A stretch of DNA of 41,302 nucleotides from DATATB01 sp036268995 (GTDB taxonomy: Bacteria > Planctomycetota > Planctomycetia > Pirellulales > PNKZ01): assembly GCA_036268995.1 (NCBI GenBank), contig DATATB010000009.1, positions 1 through 41,302 of the forward strand. Direction: 5' to 3'. Shown piece by piece: positions 27,610 through 34,011 of this stretch. Position 1 is the stretch's first letter; each line of letters opens with the position of its first letter. A model generated the notes under the pieces. That model had not been told where the DNA came from. It did not search any database and saw nothing but the letters and a program-made list of their open reading frames with translations. Both the position numbers and the translations under genes were made by a program.

Positions 27610-28920
27610 ATGTCTTCGCTGACTCGTCGCGAGTTCGTCACGCTTTCTGCCGCCGGGCTGGCCAGCCTGGGCGGCGCAGCCTTAATTCTCGCCGAGGATC
27701 GCAAGAATCGCGAAGCCGATCTCAAGGCCGATATCCAAGCAGTTGCCCTGCGGTTCGAGACGCTGTTTCTCACCTGGCAGCGCGATCCTACGACGACGAT
27801 GACCGTGCAGTGGCTCGCGCGGGCAATGGCGCCAGGCAACGGCCCAATGGGCGGCGTCAGCGTGCACTATGCCGGCTTCAACCAGACCGACTGGCAGACA
27901 GTTGCCGCCCAGCAGCGTCCGTATCATCCCGAGTCGGACCTGCGTGTGTTCCGAGCCGAAATCACCGGATTGACTCCTGGGAGCGAATACCGGTTTCGCG
28001 TCGGCCCGGGCTCGACCGCGCACCGCTTCCGCACCATGCCGGCCAAAGCCACCAGCGCGTTTCAATTCATTTCGGGAGGCGATTGCGGGGCCAACGAGCA
28101 CGTCGTCGCCAACAACATCCTCGCGGCGAAGCAGGACCCGATGTTCGCCCTGATTGGCGGCGATCTCGCATACGACAACGGCCACGACGTGAAAGCCAAT
28201 CTGGCCTTTCTGCGCAACTACACCCGCCACATGGTCGATAGCCAGGGCCGCATGATCCCCATGGTGCCGTGCATCGGCAATCACGAGGTCAAGGGCGGCT
28301 ACGGCGCTACGCGCGCCGACGGGCCTTTGTTCTTCTCGCTGCACGACGGCCTGTTCGCCGAGCGGAGTTTTGCCACGCTCGACTTTGGCGACTACCTGAG
28401 CCTCGTGCTGCTGGACACCGGGCACGTCGCCCCGATCGACGGCGAACAGACCGATTGGCTGGACAAGAGCCTGGCCCAGCGGGTCGAGCGGCCGCACCTG
28501 CTGGTCGTCAACCACGTGCCGTCGTACCCGTCGTTCCGCATGCCTGAAAGCGGCGGCGGCAAGGCGGGAACCGGCGAACTGAGCCGCACGCACTGGGTGC
28601 CCTTGTTCGAAAAGCACAACATCGACCTGGTGCTCGAGCATCACGATCATGCGTTCAAGCGAACGCACCTGTTGAAAGACGGCCGCATCGACGCCGGCGG
28701 CATCCTGTATTTGGGCGACGGATCGTGGGGCAAGCTCCGCGCGCCCAAGGCGCCCGAGGATCGGCCCTACCTGGCGGCCACGGCCGAATCGTATCACATG
28801 ACGCTGCATCGCCTGGAAGGCGAGCAGCGTTTTCACCTGGCGCTCGCCGACACTGGCCGCATCGTGGACATCTGCATGACGCAGAAGCGCCCGCGCCGCC
28901 GCATGGGCCGTGGCGCGTGA
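27610..28920 (+). CDS. Tat-exported purple-acid-phosphatase-like metallophosphoesterase
   Basis: The 436-residue protein has a Tat signal (LTRREFVTLSAAGLASLGG). A fibronectin-like N-terminal domain (FRAEITGLTPGSEYRFRVG) precedes the metallophosphatase domain. The metal-binding blocks are visible in order: GGDCG, IGGDLAYDNG, CIGNHE, VVNHVPSYPS and LEHHDHAFKR. This order is that of purple acid phosphatases, which hydrolyse phosphate esters outside the cytoplasm; the substrate is not evident. ATG 27610 keeps the whole Tat signal. The C-terminus is very basic (KRPRRRMGRGA). Confidence 0.92.
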   Translation: MSSLTRREFVTLSAAGLASLGGAALILAEDRKNREADLKADIQAVALRFETLFLTWQRDPTTTMTVQWLARAMAPGNGPMGGVSVHYAGFNQTDWQTVAAQQRPYHPESDLRVFRAEITGLTPGSEYRFRVGPGSTAHRFRTMPAKATSAFQFISGGDCGANEHVVANNILAAKQDPMFALIGGDLAYDNGHDVKANLAFLRNYTRHMVDSQGRMIPMVPCIGNHEVKGGYGATRADGPLFFSLHDGLFAERSFATLDFGDYLSLVLLDTGHVAPIDGEQTDWLDKSLAQRVERPHLLVVNHVPSYPSFRMPESGGGKAGTGELSRTHWVPLFEKHNIDLVLEHHDHAFKRTHLLKDGRIDAGGILYLGDGSWGKLRAPKAPEDRPYLAATAESYHMTLHRLEGEQRFHLALADTGRIVDICMTQKRPRRRMGRGA

Positions 28921-28990
28921 GCTAGCCGAGCGCCGCGGGCGGCCGCTGACTTGCGGTAAGAAAACTGCATGGACGCGCCCCCCAGAGCCT

Positions 28991-29028
28991 ATATACTCGT
29001 AGACGTGTATTTGGCTACGGATACTCGT
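28991..29028 (+). promoter_or_regulatory. Putative PadR operator and promoter
   Basis: An imperfect dyad at 28991-29010, ATA-N-AC-N3-TA-N3-GT-N-TAT, resembles PadR-family operators and contains TATACT (28992-28997) as a possible -10 box. The octamer ATACTCGT occurs at 28993-29000 and again at 29021-29028, just before the PadR start. Autoregulation is the usual mode in this family; binding here is inference. Confidence 0.45.
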
Positions 29029-29030
29029 CC

Positions 29031-29699
29031 ATGAACCCCATGAAAGTTACGATGACTGCACCCGCCCGCAAACGCTCCAACCCGCTGGCCTTGGCCGTGC
29101 TCGTGCTGCTGCTGGAGCGCGCCATGCATCCTTACGAAATGGCGGCCACTTTGCGCGCTCGCCGCAAGGAAGAAAGCATCAAGCTCCGCTACGGCTCGCT
29201 GTACACGGTGATCGAGCTGCTCGAGCGGTCGGGCATGATCCGGGCCAAGCGGACCAGCCGGCAGGGAAAACGTCCCGAGCGAACCACTTACGAGCTGACC
29301 CCGGCCGGCGGCGTCGAGCTGCGCGACTGGATGCGCGAGCTGCTGAGCACGCCGGCCAAAGAATTTCCGCGATTCGAAGCGGCACTTTCGCTGCTGCCTT
29401 CACTGCCGCCGGACGAGGTGGTCGGCCTGTTGGAAACACGCGTCGAATTCCTCAAACAGGATATTCAGCAAATCGAAGCCGGCTTGCAAGCGGCCAAAGC
29501 CCAGAAGCTCGCGCCGCTGTTCGCGATTGAATCCGAATTCCGGCTGGCCAATTTGCAAACCGAGCTGACATTCGTGACCGATTTGCAGCTGCGCATCCAG
29601 AAGGACGGCTGCGGGTTTTTGAAAGAGTGGAACCAGCGGCATCAGGATCGCACGCCGAAGTCGAAGTCGAAGTCGAAGTCGAAACGCAAATCGAGTTGA
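29031..29699 (+). CDS. PadR family transcriptional regulator
   Basis: The 222-residue protein has a PadR winged helix at about 15-100: LALAVLVLLLERAMHPYEMAATLR, then IKLRYGSLYTVIELLERSGMIRA and the wing GKRPERTTYELTPAG. A helical C-terminal dimerisation domain (about 115-205) follows, as in the PadR/AcrR-like subgroup. The start is uncertain between ATG 29031, 29040 and 29052, none with a good ribosome site. The C-terminus is a KS repeat encoded by tandem GTCGAA hexamers near 29661-29684, which may vary in length between strains. Two tiny membrane-protein genes follow. Confidence 0.9.
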   Translation: MNPMKVTMTAPARKRSNPLALAVLVLLLERAMHPYEMAATLRARRKEESIKLRYGSLYTVIELLERSGMIRAKRTSRQGKRPERTTYELTPAGGVELRDWMRELLSTPAKEFPRFEAALSLLPSLPPDEVVGLLETRVEFLKQDIQQIEAGLQAAKAQKLAPLFAIESEFRLANLQTELTFVTDLQLRIQKDGCGFLKEWNQRHQDRTPKSKSKSKSKRKSS

Positions 29700-29748
29700 T
29701 TCAATTCTTACGGGGTCACCAGTCACATAATTCGTACGAGGTGGTAGA

Positions 29749-29940
29749 ATGTCATCGATGGACGCAGCCTATTGGGAAAAGCGCGGGCCCAAAATCGCCG
29801 CATTTTTGCTGGTAATTCCCGGAGCGACCTTGATCGGCTTGGGAGCCGGCCTCGTCGCGAGCCAGATCGTGGCCGGCACGGTGATCGGTTTCGGCGCCGG
29901 CCTGCTCATCTGGGGCCTCGTCGTGGCGCTCACCGATTAA
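29749..29940 (+). CDS. Small membrane protein (63 residues)
   Basis: ATG 29749 follows GAGGTGG at 29739-29745, a fair ribosome site. The product has a short charged start (DAAYWEKRGPK) and two glycine-rich membrane helices: IAAFLLVIPGATLIGLGAGL and VAGTVIGFGAGLLIWGLVVAL. I do not recognise a family. It lies 49 bases after the PadR gene and may be controlled by it; PadR proteins often regulate nearby membrane-protein genes. Confidence 0.65.
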   Translation: MSSMDAAYWEKRGPKIAAFLLVIPGATLIGLGAGLVASQIVAGTVIGFGAGLLIWGLVVALTD

Positions 29941-29957
29941 GACCTTGGAAACATCAA

Positions 29958-30134
29958 ATGTCAAATAAGTCGAAATCCCCGCATTCGTCGCCAAAAAAGC
30001 CATTGCATCGCAGCTTGACGATGTGGCTTGCTGTGCTGTTGATGCTGATTGCCATGGCTGTTTACCTGGGCACGATGGACGAATCGGTCCCACCGCCCGA
30101 GGCGCCGCAACCGCCCGTTCCGGCGGGTTCATAA
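29958..30134 (+). CDS. Small membrane protein (58 residues)
   Basis: ATG 29958 lies 17 bases after the preceding stop. The product has a Ser/Lys-rich cytoplasmic start (SNKSKSPHSSPKKPLHRS), one membrane helix (MWLAVLLMLIAMAVYLG) and a Pro-rich outer tail (SVPPPEAPQPPVPAGS). No family is recognised. It ends just before a strong hairpin with a T-tract (30150-30194), which would terminate this transcript. Confidence 0.6.
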   Translation: MSNKSKSPHSSPKKPLHRSLTMWLAVLLMLIAMAVYLGTMDESVPPPEAPQPPVPAGS

Positions 30135-30140
30135 GCCGGG

Positions 30141-30194
30141 AATTAAATGGGGTCGGGAGTCTTTGTTTCGCAGAAAGACTCCCGACCCTTTTTT
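30141..30194 (+). terminator. REP-like hairpin serving as terminator, overlapping the kinase 3' end
   Basis: A perfect 15-bp stem, GGGTCGGGAGTCTTT at 30150-30164 with its complement at 30174-30188, encloses a 9-base loop and is followed by six T. On the + strand this is an excellent intrinsic terminator for the small membrane-protein gene. The same bases encode residues 582-595 of the minus-strand histidine kinase. The flank AATTAAATGGGGTC recalls widespread REP-type palindromes; that is recall and needs a search. Confidence 0.75.
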
Positions 30195-31933
30195 GTGCCG
30201 ATCAAGATCGCTTCGATTTCGGCGGGGTCGACCGGTTTAACGATGTGCAAATCGAAGCCGGCGCTCTTGGCCTTGGCTTTGTCGGCGGGGAGTCCGAAAC
30301 CCGTCATGGCGATCAGCAGCGACGCTTGCATTTCCGGCATCAGCCGCAGTTGCCTGGCCAGTTCCAGACCGTTCATTTGCGGCATGCCGATGTCGGCAAT
30401 GACTACGTCGGGTTTGAAACTTCGGGCTGCTTCCAAGGCCGCGAAAGCATCGTACGTTACCTGGACGTCGTGCTGCCACATTTTCAATAGCATGGCCATG
30501 CTCGTCGCCGCCGCAGTGTTGTCGTCGACCACCAGGATTCGCCGCTGGCCCGCCGAATCGGATAGGGGCTGCTTGGCCGGCTGCGGTGGCGGCGGCGCAG
30601 CGTGACCGACGTGCAGCCGTGGTAGTTTGACCACAAACTCGCTGCCCAGCCCTGGTCCCGGGCTGTTTGCGACCACGCTTCCGCCGTGCAAATCGACAAT
30701 CTTACGCACCAGCGCAAGACCAATGCCCAGTCCCTCGCTCGAAGCGGGGACCGCTGGATCGGCCTGTTCGAACATTTCGAAGATTCGCTCCCGATCTTTC
30801 GCCGCCACGCCGATGCCCGTGTCGCGGACCCGAATCGTGACGAAATCGCCGGCCGTTTCCGCAGTCAGCCATAGTTGTCCGGAGGAAGGGGTGTATTTCG
30901 CGGCGTTGTTCAACAAGTTGGCAATGGCTTGTTCCAGCCGGATCGGGTCGGCATACAGGAAGATCGGAGCAGGGGATTGCGATACGGTCAGGATCTGCCC
31001 CTTGCTGGCGACGAGCGGTTTACAGAGATCGACGGCACTTCGGAGGATTTCTTGCAGTTCGACCTTTTCGCGCCGCAGCGCGATGATGCCGCGCGTGACG
31101 CGCGAAGCATCCAGCAAGTCGTCGACCATGCGCACCAAATATGCCATCTGCTGCTCGATCAGCCGACAAGCTTCGGTCGATTCCGGGCGGAGCGTCTCCT
31201 GCTGTGCCAGCAAAAACACGGCATTGCGAATGGGAACCAGCGGATTGCGCAGCTCGTGCGAGACCATCGCCAGAAAGTCCTCTTTTCGCAACACGGCGGC
31301 TTGCGCGAGTTGATACAAGCGGGCATTTTCACGCCCCGAGGCGCGCAGCGTGGCGATAAACAGGACCACGACGAGCGAGAGCAGCAGGTTCAGCAGCGAC
31401 GTGATGTGATTGTCGAGGCCGATATTGACCAGCGTGAACCTCGGTGGCACGAAGAAAAAATTGGCCAACAGCGCGCCGAAGAACATCATCAGCAGCCCGG
31501 GCCATAAGCCCCGCCACCAGGCAATGACCACTGTCGCCAACAAGTAAGTCGCGTGCGCGCTGCGATTGCCCAAGACGGGGTCGAGCAGAAGCCGCACCAC
31601 GGTTGCCAACGCCAGGGCAATCGCGATGATTCCCGCGTCGCGTCGCGAGATCGTCGGCCTGCGCAGATCTGACCAGACCGCCGACCACATGGAAACGGGG
31701 CCGAGTGCGGCTCGCCCCGTGGTCCATTCGTCGACCGGTGAATCGGAGGACGCTCCTTCGTGTGAGTTGCCGGAAGCACATGCATCCATTGCGTTACGCC
31801 TGCACGCCGAACCAGAATGGCAGCGGAGATGATCGGATCGCCCTCCCTCATCATGCAATGTGAGCGCGGGCGAGTCGATGGTGTGCGCAGTTTTTTCGAG
31901 CGCGCACAACTGCACTGCGACATTGTGACGCAC
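30143..31933 (-). CDS. Hybrid sensor histidine kinase
   Basis: The 596-residue protein has an unconserved N-terminus (1-98) and a KdpD-like DUF4118 membrane region with about four helices (101-195). HisKA follows with the phosphorylated His226 in DFLAMVSHELRNP, then a HATPase domain (N-box LLNNAAKYTP, G-boxes DTGIG and GLGIGLALV). The C-terminal receiver domain (466-578) has Asp514 in VIADIGMP and Lys566. The start is uncertain: GTG 31933, GTG 31915 and ATG 31789 or 31690 are in frame. The last 17 residues (TKKGRESFCETKTPDPI) are encoded by a repeat hairpin. The phosphatase gene lies 87 bases upstream. Confidence 0.9.
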   Translation of the reverse strand: MRHNVAVQLCALEKTAHTIDSPALTLHDEGGRSDHLRCHSGSACRRNAMDACASGNSHEGASSDSPVDEWTTGRAALGPVSMWSAVWSDLRRPTISRRDAGIIAIALALATVVRLLLDPVLGNRSAHATYLLATVVIAWWRGLWPGLLMMFFGALLANFFFVPPRFTLVNIGLDNHITSLLNLLLSLVVVLFIATLRASGRENARLYQLAQAAVLRKEDFLAMVSHELRNPLVPIRNAVFLLAQQETLRPESTEACRLIEQQMAYLVRMVDDLLDASRVTRGIIALRREKVELQEILRSAVDLCKPLVASKGQILTVSQSPAPIFLYADPIRLEQAIANLLNNAAKYTPSSGQLWLTAETAGDFVTIRVRDTGIGVAAKDRERIFEMFEQADPAVPASSEGLGIGLALVRKIVDLHGGSVVANSPGPGLGSEFVVKLPRLHVGHAAPPPPQPAKQPLSDSAGQRRILVVDDNTAAATSMAMLLKMWQHDVQVTYDAFAALEAARSFKPDVVIADIGMPQMNGLELARQLRLMPEMQASLLIAMTGFGLPADKAKAKSAGFDLHIVKPVDPAEIEAILIGTKKGRESFCETKTPDPI

Positions 31934-31995
31934 CTCGGAATTGTGGTGCGTGCCGGATCACAGTTCCCGCGTCACGGGAGTCGTTGCCCAAAGCG

Positions 31996-32016
31996 CGCGA
32001 CCGGCGGTCGCGGCTT
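31996..32016 (-). repeat. Short palindromic intergenic repeat, family C copy 2
   Basis: A 7-bp stem, CGCGACC with GGTCGCG, and a 3-base loop begin five bases after the stop of the phosphatase gene. Read on the minus strand it matches the element at 1042-1062 at 20 of 21 bases. It may also act as a weak terminator, although no T-tract follows. Confidence 0.6.
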
Positions 32017-32020
32017 GCCG

Positions 32021-33715
32021 TCAGGCGGGGCGGCCGAAGCAGAGGAGGCACATGTCGTCGGTCTGCTGATGTCCGCCGACGAAGCGCCGCACGTCATCCA
32101 GCACGCGAGCGCCTTGAACCGAGGCGTTGGGAAGATCGCGTTTCAAGACGGCTTGCAAACGATCGATTCCGTAGAGTTCCTGACGGTCGTTCATGGCTTC
32201 GCTAATGCCGTCGGTGTACATCATGATGTGATCACCCGGCCGCATCTCGATCTGCAACTGCCGGTAGGTGGCCTCAAAATCGACGCCCAACGGCAAGCCG
32301 GTTTCATCGCGCCCCAGCGGCTTGATGCTGCCATCGGCGCGGCGCAGCAGCGGCGCCATGTGGCCGGCGTTGGCCACCGTCACGCGGTGCTTTTCGAGAT
32401 CGATGACGGCCAGCACCAGCGTCACAAAGCGGTCTTCCCAACCGCTGCGGCTGAAGCTCTGATTGAGCCGCTCGAGCGCGGCGCTGGGCGTGGGCTCGCT
32501 GACCAGCGTGTAGCGGGCCTCGGACGAGAGCCGGGCCACGACCAGCGCCGCCGGCATCCCTTTGCCAGACACGTCGGCCAGCACGATCGCCAGCCGCGAG
32601 CCGGGGAGTTGCACGTAGTCGAAAAAGTCGCCGCCGACCTGGCTGGCGGCATCGTAAAAATCGAAGAAGTCGTAGCCCGACACCTGCGGCGGGGCGCTGG
32701 GCAGAATGCCTTGCTGCACCTTATGGGCGAGATCCAGGTCGCGCTCCAGCGCCTGCTGACGCAGGGCCGTCTCGTGCAACTGGGCATTCTCCACGGCGAT
32801 GGCCGCCTGGCAAGCCACGCTGGCCAGCACGTCGAGATCGTCCTGCTGAAACCGGCTGCGCTGATCGAGCGTGTCGATCTGGATCACGCCCAGCGCCCGG
32901 CCTTCGCTGTCGACCAGCGGCGCGCACATCATCGAACGAATGCGGAAGTCGGCCACGCTCTGGCTGGAATCGAAGCGCGAATCGTTGGCCGCGTCGGCCG
33001 ACAAGATGGCCTCCTTGCTTTTCATCACCTGCGCCACAATGGTGCGGCTGATGCGGATCGTGTCGTCGGCGTCGTGGCGGCGGTGCTTGATCGCCTTGGG
33101 TATCAGCGCCTTGCGCTCGGCATCCAACAGCACCACGAAGCCGCGGTCGGCCTGGATGAAAATCTTGAACAGGCTATCGAGAATCTTCGGTAGCACCTCG
33201 TCCAGCGAAATCGTGGTGCCGATGTTGCGCGTGATTTCCAGCAGCGCCTTGAGCTTGATCTCCGGATTGACGGTCATCTGCAGGCCGGCCCGGCTCTGCT
33301 GGATGTCCAGCGTCGACATGATCGTCGTGCCGGGGCTTTCGGCGTCGTCCACGAGCAAAGCGCCGCTTTCGTTTGGAACAAACGTCTCGCTGTTGGCGAC
33401 CGTCACCCGATTGCTGTCCTCGGGCTTGCCGCTATAGAAGGTGAACAGCAGGTCGCAGATCTTGACGCGGTCCTGGTCCTTAAGCGGATGGCGGCCGCGG
33501 ATCAACTCACCGTTGACGAACGTGCCGTTGCGGCTTTTGAGATCTTCGACAAAGAACTGATGGTCGAGCTGCAGAATCTGCGCATGCTGCCGGCTGACCG
33601 CGCCCTGGTCGAGCACGATGTCGCACTCCGGATGCCGGCCAAGCACCGCGCGTTCGCTCTCCAAGGGGAATTGCTGTCCGGGATTCGATCCGCGGACCAC
33701 CTCGAGTACAGCCAT
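32021..33715 (-). CDS. FHA-GAF-PP2C (SpoIIE-type) phosphatase
   Basis: The 564-residue protein has an N-terminal FHA domain (LGRHPECDIVLDQGAVSRQHA, SRNGTFVNG), which binds phosphothreonine peptides, and a central GAF domain (about 145-310). A short helical linker (LERDLDLAHKVQQGILP) leads to a SpoIIE-type PP2C domain with metal motifs GGDFFDY, LADVSGKGMPAAL, NAGHMAPLL and MMYTDGISEA. It is a candidate serine/threonine phosphatase switched by phosphoprotein binding and a GAF ligand. ATG 33715 is preferred, since FHA begins right after it; an ATG-like extension to 33766 has no support. It likely shares a transcript with the kinase. Confidence 0.92.
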   Translation of the reverse strand: MAVLEVVRGSNPGQQFPLESERAVLGRHPECDIVLDQGAVSRQHAQILQLDHQFFVEDLKSRNGTFVNGELIRGRHPLKDQDRVKICDLLFTFYSGKPEDSNRVTVANSETFVPNESGALLVDDAESPGTTIMSTLDIQQSRAGLQMTVNPEIKLKALLEITRNIGTTISLDEVLPKILDSLFKIFIQADRGFVVLLDAERKALIPKAIKHRRHDADDTIRISRTIVAQVMKSKEAILSADAANDSRFDSSQSVADFRIRSMMCAPLVDSEGRALGVIQIDTLDQRSRFQQDDLDVLASVACQAAIAVENAQLHETALRQQALERDLDLAHKVQQGILPSAPPQVSGYDFFDFYDAASQVGGDFFDYVQLPGSRLAIVLADVSGKGMPAALVVARLSSEARYTLVSEPTPSAALERLNQSFSRSGWEDRFVTLVLAVIDLEKHRVTVANAGHMAPLLRRADGSIKPLGRDETGLPLGVDFEATYRQLQIEMRPGDHIMMYTDGISEAMNDRQELYGIDRLQAVLKRDLPNASVQGARVLDDVRRFVGGHQQTDDMCLLCFGRPA

Positions 33716-33947
33716 GACGCGCTTGCCGGAAAGAGAGCCGAACCTGTTTGCCAGCCTGGCTTCCAAAATGCCCTACTGCGGCTGCCATTGGCCGATTCTA
33801 TGCCTGCCGCGAGCTACCCGTCAATCAGCGATATGAATTCACTTTTTGACTTGGCGCTCGGAGGGGCTGCTGCGCCGCAAGTTGTTCGCAGGCCGATTGT
33901 TAATGGTTCACCGGTTTTCAAAGCCCGGCCGCCGACGGCGACGAATT

Positions 33948-33975
33948 TTTGTGCGCGCGGGCTCCACTCTATAAT
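33948..33975 (+). promoter_or_regulatory. Sigma-70-like promoter before the methyltransferase gene
   Basis: TTTGTG at 33948-33953 and a perfect TATAAT at 33970-33975 are separated by 16 bases, about 36 bases before ATG 34012. The 296-base gap between 33716 and 34011 holds no other supported gene. Confidence 0.55.
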
Positions 33976-34011
33976 CAAAATCTTTTGCCCCCGGATGAGC
34001 TTCTGAGAATC

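Noticed and set aside
29661..29684. GTCGAA tandem hexamers considered as a mobile or regulatory repeat
   Set aside because: They lie inside the end of the PadR gene and encode a KS tail; a simple microsatellite explains them.
31817..33193. Open frame of 458 codons on the + strand opposite the FHA-GAF-PP2C gene
   Set aside because: The opposite strand encodes three clear domains; this frame has none.
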